Part shown: in pieces, positions 9,111-16,950 of the stretch | Numbering within the stretch: position 1 is the first letter of the stretch | Layout: each line of letters begins with the position of its first letter | Source: Chryseobacterium cheonjiense | GTDB taxonomy: Bacteria > Bacteroidota > Bacteroidia > Flavobacteriales > Weeksellaceae | DNA length: 64,000 nt | Assembly (NCBI RefSeq): GCF_012927265.1 | Contig: NZ_JABBGF010000005.1 | Location: forward strand, 1-64,000 | Reading direction: 5' to 3' | The notes under the pieces: model-generated | The model's database searches: none | What the model was told of the DNA's origin: nothing | The model's input: the letters and a program-made list of their open reading frames with translations, nothing else | Translations under genes and position numbers: made by a program

Positions 9111-9198
9111 TGATCCAAAAAGCAGTATTACATCACACATTATCAGTTAAAGCTGAAAAATTTTCAGATTCGATCAAATGAGTTAAGGTCTCTTTAAG

Positions 9199-10119
9199 TT
9201 ACAATGTGCGTTTTTTATCATTTGACTGCATTAAATTTTGAAATGCAGATTCAACCGTTGGAAACAGAAAACCGAACCCTTTTTTGATTAATTTTTCAGG
9301 ATAAACATTACGGCTTTTCAGCAATAATTCGCTTTCTGTTTTTAAGAATATGGAGGCAATTTCCAGTTGCCAGACCGGTGCGTTTAACCCAAAAGGCATT
9401 TTCATTTCCTTTCTTAATTTCATCATGAAATCTTTGTTAGATAATGGTTTCGGAGCGGTAATATTGATTGGACCGGAAAGATTTTCATCCTCCAAAATAA
9501 ACTCAACAGCTTTGCAAAAATCATCAATGTGAACCCAGCTTACGTTCTGGTCTCCTCTGCCCTGTTTTCCGCCCAGCCCTAATTTTGTGAGCATTTTTAG
9601 TTTCGGAAAAGCGCCGCCATTATTACCTAAGACAATAGAAGTTCGTAAAGCAACTTTTCGCACATTTTCAGTTTTTGCTTTAAAAAATTCGCTTTCCCAG
9701 CTTTTGCAGATATTCATTGAAAAATCATCACCGATTACTCCGTTTTCTTCTTTATTTAAATGTTTTTCTGAATGAATATAAATTGTTGCTGAACTTGCAT
9801 TCAGCCAAACTTTAGGCTTATTGATACATTCATTAACTGCCTGCTGAAGAACTTTTGTACTTTCTATCCTTGATGAATAAATTTCCTTTTTGTTTTTGTC
9901 TGTGTAACGGCAATCGACTGATTTTCCTGCAAGGTTGATGATAACGTCAGCATTTTCAAGGATTTTTTTCCATTTGCCCAACGTTTTTGCATCCCAGTAG
10001 ATTTCATTTTTATGTTTTGGGTTACGGGTTAAAATATATACATGATGCCCTTTTTCGGTAAAGTAATTTCTGAGGTTTTTACCTAGGAATCCGGTTCCGG
10101 CTGCGATGATAATTTTCAT
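9199..10119 (-). CDS. TIGR01777-family NAD(P)-dependent epimerase (SDR39U1/YfcH type)
   Basis: 306 residues, normal length for the family. The Rossmann nucleotide-binding motif AGTGFLGKNL is at residues 7-16. The middle part has NLAGKSVDCRYT and SSRIESTKVL, and the second half WVHIDDFCKAVEFILEDENLSGPINITAP, the signature of the TIGR01777 sugar-nucleotide-epimerase-like group. The C-terminal DUF1731-like tail (LLLKSRNVYPEKLIKKGF) is present. The substrate is unknown in the family. It is the last gene of the run from 11908 downwards that I link to the GbsR-type regulator at 12471. Confidence 0.9.
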   Translation of the reverse strand: MKIIIAAGTGFLGKNLRNYFTEKGHHVYILTRNPKHKNEIYWDAKTLGKWKKILENADVIINLAGKSVDCRYTDKNKKEIYSSRIESTKVLQQAVNECINKPKVWLNASSATIYIHSEKHLNKEENGVIGDDFSMNICKSWESEFFKAKTENVRKVALRTSIVLGNNGGAFPKLKMLTKLGLGGKQGRGDQNVSWVHIDDFCKAVEFILEDENLSGPINITAPKPLSNKDFMMKLRKEMKMPFGLNAPVWQLEIASIFLKTESELLLKSRNVYPEKLIKKGFGFLFPTVESAFQNLMQSNDKKRTL

Positions 10120-10151
10120 TTTTCTTGTTTTAACTGATTGTTTTTATAATA

Positions 10152-10215
10152 AAATGCTTCGACAGGCTCAGCATGACAGTCCTAATACTAACTGTTTTGA
10201 CGCTCGCTTCGCTCG
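10152..10215. repeat. Dispersed TGCTTCGACAGGCTCAGCATGACA element
   Basis: The motif TGCTTCGACAGGCTCAGC plus ATGACAGT, then CTAATACTAACTGTTTT, is matched at 35752-35800. The adjacent CGCTCGCTTCGCTCGCACTC forms part of the 3' end of the SRPBCC gene, giving it an odd C-terminal tail (ECERSERQNS). Confidence 0.65.
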
Positions 10216-10673
10216 CACTCAGATAGTTTCTCTGCAGTTGATTTAATCAATTGATTTCTTTTCAAAAGGAATTTCTTCATATAGCTTTTAAGAAAAATTT
10301 TGTCAAAAATCTTTCCGATTATTCCGAATGGAGAATGAAATTCGAAGATATCTGTCATAATTGTATTTTCACCTTGCTGACTGAAAATATGCTGATGCTT
10401 CATAGATTTAAAGGCACCTTTTTGCATAATATCTGTAAAATGATGAGGCGTATTCATGGCGACAATTTTTGTGGTCAGAGTTTGATAAATTCCTAAGTGT
10501 CTGGCTTTCCATGTTACCGTTTCTCCTTCTTCAATGAGTCCTGAAGTTTTTCCTGCTATAGCACTTTCGTTTGTTTTCGCAGTTGATTGCTGGTGCAGAT
10601 CGATATCTCTTGACAAATTAAAAACAGTTTGAATATCAGATTGTATTACGGTTATTAATTGAATTTTAGACAT
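10188..10673 (-). CDS. SRPBCC (START/polyketide-cyclase-like) family protein
   Basis: 161 residues with the pattern of the SRPBCC fold: N-terminal strand (IQLITVIQSDIQTVFNLSRD), a central turn rich in Thr/Trp (EGETVTWKARHLG), a C-terminal strand TIMTDIFEFHSPFGIIGKI and a long final helix. Such proteins bind hydrophobic ligands in a deep cavity; the ligand cannot be told. The last 10 residues (ECERSERQNS) come from an inserted repeat, so the ancestral stop lay slightly earlier. Its start overlaps the stop of the upstream membrane protein by 8 bases, which suggests an operon. Confidence 0.85.
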   Translation of the reverse strand: MSKIQLITVIQSDIQTVFNLSRDIDLHQQSTAKTNESAIAGKTSGLIEEGETVTWKARHLGIYQTLTTKIVAMNTPHHFTDIMQKGAFKSMKHQHIFSQQGENTIMTDIFEFHSPFGIIGKIFDKIFLKSYMKKFLLKRNQLIKSTAEKLSECERSERQNS

Positions 10674-11073
10674 GATGATTTATTTTTTTATATTCTTTAT
10701 CATAAAAGCTAATAACAAGAGATTGGATAATGAGAACAGGAGACAGCGCAATCCAGGATATCGGAATCCATTCGAGGAAATCATAGTGAAAATTCACTTT
10801 CATAAAACTGCCCAGAATAAAAAGCAAAAAAGTAATTACCACATATGTTGAAACAATAATATATAGTTTTCTTGAATCTTTTTTTGCATATTCATTAGAC
10901 AAAAACTTTATTATATTTAAAGAATACTGAACTATGGCAATTATAAAAAATTCTATGAAAATACTGATATATAAAAAGTCCTGAGCTGTGACGGCTGCTG
11001 CAATAATAGCGGCAAGAAAAAGGATGATTAATATCTGTTGAATTCTGAGATCATAGGAAAGCAAAGTTTTCAT
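10666..11073 (-). CDS. Small four-helix integral membrane protein, unknown function
   Basis: 135 residues with four hydrophobic segments at roughly 12-34, 36-56, 72-92 and 100-122, linked by short charged loops (SNEYAKKDSRK, then a C-terminal YDKEYKKINHH). I recognise no named family. It overlaps the SRPBCC gene by 8 bases and follows two similar small membrane proteins in the same direction. Confidence 0.8.
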   Translation of the reverse strand: MKTLLSYDLRIQQILIILFLAAIIAAAVTAQDFLYISIFIEFFIIAIVQYSLNIIKFLSNEYAKKDSRKLYIIVSTYVVITFLLFILGSFMKVNFHYDFLEWIPISWIALSPVLIIQSLVISFYDKEYKKINHHV

Positions 11074-11151
11074 GGTTATTGATTCTAAAGGTTTAAAAAA
11101 TCTCCTCGTGTTCTTTTGTTTTGTACTTTGAATGTAAAATACATCCAGATT

Positions 11152-11556
11152 TTAAAGATGAATGTTTTCATTTTTAGCGATTTTTTCTTTATTTATGGCA
11201 TGTTTACGGCCTTTCAGGAAAAGAAGAAGGTTCAGGAGCATCATGATTCCCAGGTAAATAGAGAATTTGCCTATCTTTTCGCTCATGTCTACCACAAGGC
11301 TTTCCACAGTTTCAATTCTGTAGAACTCGATGATGCATAAGGCAAAGCCAACGTTCAGGAGATAAAATCCGATTTTGAAAAGGGAATTGGTTGCCAATGC
11401 GATGTCCTCTTTCTGGTGGAAAATATCAAGCATAAAAGTTTTTGAATTTTTGAACAGAAATTGGGAAACAAAAACGGTAAGTGTAAGTACAATTGGTAAA
11501 TAGATCATGTACGCTGAAAAATTGTACGTTGCTGCGGTAAGGATTGTTGCTGTCAT
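11152..11556 (-). CDS. Small integral membrane protein, unknown function
   Basis: 134 residues with four hydrophobic segments (about 15-35, 58-80, 100-118 and a short N-terminal one) and a Lys-rich cytoplasmic tail (KGRKHAINKEKIAKN). ATG at 11556 lies 6 bases downstream of the stop of the frameshifted membrane protein gene. The family is not recognised; similar length and layout to its neighbours suggest a set of paralogous or co-acting membrane proteins. Confidence 0.8.
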   Translation of the reverse strand: MTATILTAATYNFSAYMIYLPIVLTLTVFVSQFLFKNSKTFMLDIFHQKEDIALATNSLFKIGFYLLNVGFALCIIEFYRIETVESLVVDMSEKIGKFSIYLGIMMLLNLLLFLKGRKHAINKEKIAKNENIHL

Positions 11557-11562
11557 AATAGT

Positions 11563-11908
11563 TTATTTTATGGTTAAATTTTTTCTCAAAAGATAAAGGG
11601 TAAAAATGTTGATATAATGTAATACGCAAAGAATCAACATAATATTTCCGATGCGTATTGCGGTTATTGCGAATACCTGCTCGAAAGATGTGATTCTGTC
11701 CCAGCTTGTCAGACTGATGGCAATATATCCCCAGGTTGATAAGGTAATAGCATCCTAAAAGGATTCTGTTAATCGTAAAACACAGATTGTTGTCGTGGAT
11801 CAGATATTCCAGATAAAATTTCCCGGCATGATAACATCTTCTTCCTACATCTATTGTGATATATGATGCGGCTGCGAGAAAAATCAGGTATGAGATAATA
11901 TTAAACAT
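11563..11908 (-). pseudogene. Small membrane protein gene with one-base frameshift
   Basis: ATG at 11908 opens MFNIISYLIFLAAASYITID, VGRRCYHAGKFYLEYLI and LLGCYYLINLG. The frame then turns into Cys/His/Tyr-rich nonsense. Removing one G from the GGGG run (plus-strand CCCC, 11729-11732) lets the protein go on as YIAISLTSWDRITSFEQVF, IRIGNIMLILCVLHYIN and LLRKNLTIK, stopping at 11563 just before the next gene. The restored protein has about 115 residues and four membrane segments. Either a true frameshift or a homopolymer sequencing error. Confidence 0.75.
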
Positions 11909-11924
11909 CTTGTAGTTTTTATAT

Positions 11925-11942
11925 TTTCAATAAATTTTGAAA
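11925..11942 (-). promoter_or_regulatory. Putative GbsR-type operator, copy 1
   Basis: TTTCAA-TAAATT-TTGAAA, an inverted repeat with 6-bp arms and 6-bp spacer, 16 bases upstream of the membrane protein gene starting at 11908. The same element stands upstream of 12333 and 12974. Confidence 0.7.
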
Positions 11943-11958
11943 TAACAAATCAAAAAAA

Positions 11959-12333
11959 TTAATCTGTAATATGTGGCTGCGAAGATTTAATCAAATGAAA
12001 TCCGTAGGCGATATAATAAATATTGAAAAGAACTCCTCCAATTCCCATTAAGTATAATACCTGATCTCTATTAGATTCTGAAGAAAATACAGATGCAAAA
12101 TAAATAATAACGAAAAATAGAATAACACCGAAGAGATAATATTGATGAAATTTACTTTTACTAATCAAAACCCTTAACAAAAAACCTAATATATTTGAGA
12201 CACCAACAAAAAAAAGTGCGATGAAAAATTTTGCAATAGGTTTTTGGTGATAGTCGGCATAGATGTATATAAGACCAGCAAAGCTCACCAATGTCTGGAA
12301 TATAGTTTCTGCTTTTAAAATTCTTGGTTTCAT
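11959..12333 (-). CDS. Small integral membrane protein, unknown function
   Basis: 124 residues with four hydrophobic segments (about 12-28, 34-56, 65-86, 92-114), a cytoplasmic-looking basic loop (RVLISKSKFHQ) and a polar end. No known family seen. It has its own copy of the TTTCAA-N6-TTGAAA element 26 bases upstream, so it is likely controlled by the adjacent GbsR/MarR-type regulator. Confidence 0.8.
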   Translation of the reverse strand: MKPRILKAETIFQTLVSFAGLIYIYADYHQKPIAKFFIALFFVGVSNILGFLLRVLISKSKFHQYYLFGVILFFVIIYFASVFSSESNRDQVLYLMGIGGVLFNIYYIAYGFHLIKSSQPHITD

Positions 12334-12358
12334 GATTTATTTTTTAATGTTTTTATAT

Positions 12359-12376
12359 TTTCAATAATTTTTGAAA
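12359..12376 (-). promoter_or_regulatory. Putative GbsR-type operator, copy 2
   Basis: TTTCAA-TAATTT-TTGAAA, identical to the copy in front of the regulator itself, here upstream of the membrane protein gene that starts at 12333. Confidence 0.75.
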
Positions 12377-12390
12377 GTTTATTTGAAATA

Positions 12391-12411
12391 AAAAAGGAAT
12401 AACTCCTTTTT
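12391..12411 (-). terminator. Terminator after the GbsR-type regulator
   Basis: AAAAAGGA-ataac-TCCTTTTT, an 8-bp stem with A/T tails between the stop of the regulator (12471) and the operator of the next gene. It implies the downstream membrane protein is transcribed from its own promoter. Confidence 0.6.
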
Positions 12412-12470
12412 ATCTTACTTTCTTTTTAAGATTCTTTACATCGTGTTGCAGCGTTCAGAATGACATATTT

Positions 12471-12974
12471 TTACTTCAACAAATTGGTTATTTTCCCCAC
12501 CAGCCAGTGATCGTCGCTCTTTATCGCGAGATCCATGATATTGTTGATCTTACCGGTTACCGAACTGAAATCTTCCATCAATCTGATAAATTCTTTAGCT
12601 TCTTCAGAGTCGTTATCTTCAATATTTTTCAGTTCTTCCAGAAAAGAAATAACCGGTTCTATTTCTCTTTTTCTTCGCTCTTTGGTAATTTGCTTAAATA
12701 AAAACCAAACATCTTTTTCAGCAACAAAATATTCTTTCCGGTCCCCTTTTATAAATTCTTTTCTTACAATTCCCCAATCCATTAAAGCACGGAGATTCAT
12801 ATTGGCATTACCTCTTGAAATTTCAAGCTGCTCCATCACTTCATCGGTAGAAAGCGGTTTTCCGGTGGCCAAAAGCAAGGCATGGACCTGCGCCATGGTA
12901 CGGTTGATGCCCCAGTTGGTCGCAAATGTTCCCCAGGTCTGAATATATTTTTCTTTGGCTTCTGAAAGTTTCAT
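12471..12974 (-). CDS. GbsR/MarR-family transcriptional regulator
   Basis: 167 residues. The winged-helix region is at about 20-85: GINRTMAQVHALLLATGKPL, STDEVMEQLEISRGNANMNL (recognition helix) and RALMDWGIVRKEFIKGDRKE (wing). The C-terminal half is a helical dimerisation/ligand part (EPVISFLEELKNIEDND). This is the GbsR branch of the MarR superfamily. Three copies of TTTCAA-N6-TTGAAA, one in its own promoter covering the -33 element, indicate autoregulation and control of the membrane protein/SRPBCC/epimerase genes downstream. The inducer is unknown. Confidence 0.9.
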   Translation of the reverse strand: MKLSEAKEKYIQTWGTFATNWGINRTMAQVHALLLATGKPLSTDEVMEQLEISRGNANMNLRALMDWGIVRKEFIKGDRKEYFVAEKDVWFLFKQITKERRKREIEPVISFLEELKNIEDNDSEEAKEFIRLMEDFSSVTGKINNIMDLAIKSDDHWLVGKITNLLK

Positions 12975-12995
12975 TGTCTGATTTAATTTCTATTA

Positions 12996-13037
12996 CAAAT
13001 ATAATTAAATATTTTGAACTTTCAATAATTTTTGAAA
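12996..13037 (-). promoter_or_regulatory. Promoter of the GbsR-type regulator with embedded operator
   Basis: On the minus strand TTG (13025-13023), 19 nt, then TATATTTG (13003-12996) match the Bacteroidetes -33/-7 consensus exactly. The operator TTTCAA-TAATTT-TTGAAA (13020-13037) contains the -33 TTG, so a bound repressor would block sigma factor binding. Confidence 0.75.
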
Positions 13038-13053
13038 ATTAATTTTAAATAAA

Positions 13054-13080
13054 AACAGACATCCTTTATGAATGCCTGTT
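13054..13080 (-). terminator. Terminator after the DUF4139 gene
   Basis: Imperfect hairpin AACAGgCAT/ATGtCTGTT (one mismatch, 9-bp arms) followed on the minus strand by TTTTTATTT, 45 bases past the stop codon at 13126. Confidence 0.6.
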
Positions 13081-13125
13081 AACACTAATTTTAATCTCTT
13101 GTTATGAAATATTTATACAACTATT

Positions 13126-14739
13126 TTAAAGTCCTAAGATCACTTTATTTTTTAATGAATTAACTTTAAATGAAAACTCGGTCTTTTTTGTTTCATTAGC
13201 ATTTAAAACTATATCCCAGATCAGCTCACCTGTTTCTTCATTATAAGATGCACCTCCTTTATTTGCAAGCGTTATAATGATCTGCTTATCCTGAGATACA
13301 GGAATTCTATCTATAATTCTGAGTTTTATCTTTTCACTTTTGTTGTTACGAATCGTAAACTGATAGGCAAACTGCTGTTCCTTGTTAGAGGAAGAGATAC
13401 TCTTTTCCATTGTTTTATCTTTAACTACCTCTCTTTTAATGCTGACCCTTTTATCATCACCAAGTGTGAGCAGAAGCTTACTGTCTGTACTTTCTGCATT
13501 AAGTGTTGTTTTTCCGACATTGGTGTTCTCAAAAATAACATTAGCTTCAGCATTAATAAGATTGTATTTATCAAGATTATCAAGTTCTGCAATCAGATAA
13601 ACGGTTCTGTCAACTTTCGGAATAGTATAATACGTGTAAGTGGCAGGAATTTCCGTACGATCCAGATTAATACTGTTGTCCTGATTATTGGACAAAATAG
13701 TGTAAAGATCTTTCAGGTCATAGGCTACATTCAGTTGATTCCTGGAAACACTGGAGCCTACAACCGCAACTTCCGCAATACTGACTTCCTTTGCAGCAGA
13801 TTGTGATCGTACGGAAGCATAATTTTCGGCCCGGTCTGCCTGTATTCCCGGAGTTACAGCTGCCACAGGTTCCTGATAGAACAAACTCCATGCAGACAGG
13901 GACGGAATTTGTTTTCTCACGTTCGGATATCCGGAAACCAAATGAAGTTCGACATTTTTCCAGTCCAGCCCGGAATTTTGTCTCACCATTGCTTTGTACA
14001 GCAATTGCGCTTTAGAATTTATATCAGGAATAACGACATCATAATATGGTCTCCAAAAAGCTTCGCGAATGCCATATTTGATATCCAGATTTACGTCTTC
14101 CGAACTATCGCTGGAAATCTGCAGCACCAATTTTCCCTTAGGATATTTTTCTAATTCCTGATTATTGAGATCAAATTTAGTGCGCAATTTATCCAGTTTT
14201 TCAGACAAAAGAGCAGATGACATTTCAGCCTTATTGAGCTCGATGCTTAGTTCGGTTCTTTTTTTCTGGTAGTAATCAATCAGTTTTTGCAGTTCTTTGG
14301 AATAAGATCCAGAACCGGAATTAATCGTCTGATTTTTATCTAAAATAACAATACTGTTTGCTATAGCAGTTCTTTGAAAATCAAGATCTTTTATTTTTTT
14401 CTCCAATAAAGAAATGCTGTCTAAGACTACTTTATGCTGAGGATTTTTCTTATCAAGTTCTACTTTATAAAAATTTTCATCTGTTGTAAAGCGATAGGTA
14501 AGAACTGAAACTTTGGACTTGGAGCCTATTTTTATGGTGCTTTCATCAATATTCTGTGCAATATTGGTGATTACAACTTCTGAGCTTCCTTTCGCAATTT
14601 TAAATGAGGTATTGCTGTATAATTCTGCAGACTGTTCATATAAAGTAACCGACTTTAATTTTGCTTCTGCAAAGACCGGCTTTTGACCCAGCACAATGAT
14701 GGAGAAATTGCATAAAGCAATAATGATGATCTTCTTCAT
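13126..14739 (-). CDS. DUF4139 domain protein (MuiA-like), secreted
   Basis: 537 residues. Signal peptide at 1-25 (IIIALCNFSIIVLGQ). Residues about 30-130 are a DUF4140-type N-terminal region (VTLYEQSAELYSNTSFKIAK, EVVITNIAQNIDESTIKI), followed by a coiled-coil stretch (about 110-200) and the DUF4139 beta domain (YGIREAFWRPYYDVVIPD, MVRQNSGLDWKNVELHLVSG). In many Bacteroidetes copies an inserted CarboxypepD/TonB-like segment occurs around residue 300; here that region is short and Ala/Ser-rich. The role is unknown in the family; a link to mucoidy or cell-surface stress has been suggested. It sits downstream of an ECF sigma/anti-sigma pair. Confidence 0.88.
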   Translation of the reverse strand: MKKIIIIALCNFSIIVLGQKPVFAEAKLKSVTLYEQSAELYSNTSFKIAKGSSEVVITNIAQNIDESTIKIGSKSKVSVLTYRFTTDENFYKVELDKKNPQHKVVLDSISLLEKKIKDLDFQRTAIANSIVILDKNQTINSGSGSYSKELQKLIDYYQKKRTELSIELNKAEMSSALLSEKLDKLRTKFDLNNQELEKYPKGKLVLQISSDSSEDVNLDIKYGIREAFWRPYYDVVIPDINSKAQLLYKAMVRQNSGLDWKNVELHLVSGYPNVRKQIPSLSAWSLFYQEPVAAVTPGIQADRAENYASVRSQSAAKEVSIAEVAVVGSSVSRNQLNVAYDLKDLYTILSNNQDNSINLDRTEIPATYTYYTIPKVDRTVYLIAELDNLDKYNLINAEANVIFENTNVGKTTLNAESTDSKLLLTLGDDKRVSIKREVVKDKTMEKSISSSNKEQQFAYQFTIRNNKSEKIKLRIIDRIPVSQDKQIIITLANKGGASYNEETGELIWDIVLNANETKKTEFSFKVNSLKNKVILGL

Positions 14740-14979
14740 ATATTTTAGTATTAATATTACAGTTCTTCTACTCCTTTTTACTTAATTGATAAGATGTCAT
14801 ACAGTACACATTTCGCAACATATCAGAAGCTGTATTTGTCCCTGTTTGTTATTTTATCCTAAAGTACATGAACTTATTAAAGATTCATTTTAACTAAAAA
14901 GTTGCAGTAATTCTATACTTCTTACAAAGTTTATTTCCTGATGTATGATAAATGGTTATTAGTTTTTAACAGCACAGTA
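14740..14979. other. Non-coding gap
   Basis: 240 bases between the anti-sigma-like gene and the DUF4139 gene. A promoter for the latter is expected here, but no exact TAnnTTTG box and no hairpin stood out. Confidence 0.5.
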
Positions 14980-16089
14980 TTATTTTTCAGAAACTTTTTC
15001 CTCAAGAAGTTTTTTCAGCCTTTGTTTTTCGGTTTTAGAAATATCTTTTGTAATAACGACGATTAGACCATTCTTTGCTTTCCCATCGAATAAACCGCCG
15101 GCCTTTTCTTTACTGATTACGGAAATATTGTCAATTTTTGAAGGCGCTATCTTTTTGAGGGTTTCGATATCTGATACCGCTCCGTCGATCAAAACCAAAG
15201 GTTCGGCTCCCGTTTTGGAATTTGTCTGATACCCTACCGAAATATCCACTCTTCCGGAACCCGTTGCTCCCGAAATAGAATTGATACTGAGACCCGGCGT
15301 GAACCCGTTAAGAGAAGCTGCAGACTGTTTTTCACCCAGTAAAGTTTTTTTCACGCTATTCGATGCGAGAGGTTTATATTCTTTTGCGGAAGATTTTTTA
15401 GAAAGTATTTCAGGTTCCTGTAGTTTTTCCCGATGTCCGAATGTTAAATCCTGATATTCATAATCTGCAGTATCTGCAATTTTATTCAGATCAGAAATTT
15501 TCTTACTGGAAGCCAGTGCATTCATCGAAGCTTTTTCTTTTTTAATGCCCATTGCAATAACTTCTTCTATATTGTTCCGCTTTATGCTGTCCATAACCGC
15601 TCTTTCTTCTCTAATCTCCAGTACAGTCTTATCGAAAGACGATGCAGATGCGATTTCGTAAGCAGGAGGCATTAATGAAGCAACAGGAGACTTTCGCGTT
15701 TCATTTCGGGCTAATTTTACAGCCGGAGATGATACAATTTGTTTTTGAATATTTACTTTTACAACACTGTCGGTCTTCCGGATCTGCTCAGAAATCTGTG
15801 GAGAAGAAATTTTTTCACCCACTGTATTTTTTGCAATAACCGATTCGTCAATCGTTGTATTATTATCTTTTGTAGAAGTAAAATAAAAAATTCCGGAAGC
15901 AATAAGCAGACTGGCGGCGATTCCGTACGGAAGCCATGCAGGAATTCTTTTATGTTTTCTCTCTTCTCTCTGATCAAGCTTTTCCTCAACTTTAGCCCAA
16001 ACTTTATCAAACCCCGGAAAAGTTACAGGTTCTTCTAAGGATTTTGAGGCCTCATTAAAGGTTTTATCGATATCGTGATTATTTTCCAT
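14980..16089 (-). CDS. Anti-sigma-factor-like membrane protein with TonB-plug-like C-terminal domain
   Basis: 369 residues. Residues 1-45 form a charged cytoplasmic part, a single membrane segment lies at about 50-68 (WLPYGIAASLLIASGIFYF), and a long Ser/Lys-rich periplasmic linker follows. Residues about 290-350 read PLVLIDGAVSDIETLKKIAP, NISVISKEKAGGLFDGKAK and NGLIVVITK, very close to the plug-domain pattern of SusC/TonB receptors (hxhIDG...I.vhK...a...G..a.nGvhhhttK). It lies 11 bases after the ECF sigma gene, so it is the likely anti-sigma factor. The C-terminal domain may sense or contact an outer-membrane or secretion component. This is inference. Confidence 0.8.
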   Translation of the reverse strand: MENNHDIDKTFNEASKSLEEPVTFPGFDKVWAKVEEKLDQREERKHKRIPAWLPYGIAASLLIASGIFYFTSTKDNNTTIDESVIAKNTVGEKISSPQISEQIRKTDSVVKVNIQKQIVSSPAVKLARNETRKSPVASLMPPAYEIASASSFDKTVLEIREERAVMDSIKRNNIEEVIAMGIKKEKASMNALASSKKISDLNKIADTADYEYQDLTFGHREKLQEPEILSKKSSAKEYKPLASNSVKKTLLGEKQSAASLNGFTPGLSINSISGATGSGRVDISVGYQTNSKTGAEPLVLIDGAVSDIETLKKIAPSKIDNISVISKEKAGGLFDGKAKNGLIVVITKDISKTEKQRLKKLLEEKVSEK

Positions 16090-16100
16090 TGTTGTAAAGT

Positions 16101-16619
16101 TTAAACATTTTGATTCACCAGAAGTTCCTGAAGCTTTTTTCTCGCAAAATTGAGCTGGGATTTTGACGTTCCCTCGCTGATAGAAAGCATAACAGCAATT
16201 TCCTTATGAGGATACCCCTCAATGGCAAAAAGATTGAAAATTGCTCTGCAGCCTTCCGGAAGAAAGTTGAGAAGATGCAGAATATCTTTTTCAAAAGAAA
16301 CATTTTCACTGTCGGTATTGGAACTTATGAAATGGTTTTCTTCCAATGAGATATGAAGACGTTTCGCCGCCCTTAACTTTTGCAGGCATTCATTGACCGC
16401 TATTTTTTTTGCCCAGGCTTCAAAAATATCAGGATTGTGAAGCTGTTCTATTTTTGTAAAGATCTTATAAAATGTATCGGCAAGCACTTCTTCGATATCT
16501 TCATCGTTCTTAAGATACCGTCTGCAGACCGCATATAATTTACCCGCCATTTTCTCATAGACTTTCCGCTGGGCATTGCGGTCGTTCCGCTGACATTGTA
16601 GTAGTAACTCTCGTTCCAT
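16101..16619 (-). CDS. ECF-type RNA polymerase sigma factor
   Basis: 172 residues, the usual length. Region 2 covers about 10-75 (AQRKVYEKMAGKLYAVCRRY, DIEEVLADTFYKIFTKIEQL, FEAWAKKIAVNECLQKLR). Region 4 covers about 115-170 (LNFLPEGCRAIFNLFAIEGY, PHKEIAVMLSISEGTSKSQL) with a clear helix-turn-helix. It directs RNA polymerase to a small stress or envelope regulon. The next gene downstream encodes a membrane protein that is the likely anti-sigma factor. Confidence 0.93.
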   Translation of the reverse strand: MERELLLQCQRNDRNAQRKVYEKMAGKLYAVCRRYLKNDEDIEEVLADTFYKIFTKIEQLHNPDIFEAWAKKIAVNECLQKLRAAKRLHISLEENHFISSNTDSENVSFEKDILHLLNFLPEGCRAIFNLFAIEGYPHKEIAVMLSISEGTSKSQLNFARKKLQELLVNQNV

Positions 16620-16857
16620 AATCAGGCTTTATATCTGTACAGATGCAGAAAAACTCAAAAAGGTTGGAAACATGCTAAACTTTTTTTGAAATGTAATGAA
16701 ATCTTACGAATGAGGCAAAGTAAAAAATGACTATTGATTTTGAATTAATAGATCACTCCCTTTCATTCACACAGATTGCTTAAAAAATTATTGCCGGAGG
16801 TTTGTCATGCCGGAAGCATCTAAGCTAATTGTTCATATTTTAAATCTGATTATTTTA

Positions 16858-16893
16858 CCACGGATTTCATGAACTGCACAGATTTATGAATGT
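16858..16893. repeat. Degenerate dispersed repeat (ACCACGGATTTCA...CACAGATTTATGAATG)
   Basis: ACCACGGATTTCATGAACTG then CACAGATTTATG resembles the CACGGATTTCAC/ACACAGATT family scattered between genes in many Bacteroidetes. Only one copy lies in this window, so this rests on general knowledge. Confidence 0.35.
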
Positions 16894-16950
16894 TTTCATC
16901 ATGACAAGATGTATTGGGCATTGCCGAAAGGTTATGAAAGACCTCTACCC

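Noticed and set aside
11426..11562. Extension of the membrane protein frame beyond 11563
   Set aside because: After the G-run frameshift the sequence is out of frame and overlaps the next real gene; only the restored frame makes sense.
12535..12942. Plus-strand open frame opposite the GbsR-type regulator
   Set aside because: The minus-strand product is a clear regulator; the plus frame is Ser-rich antisense.
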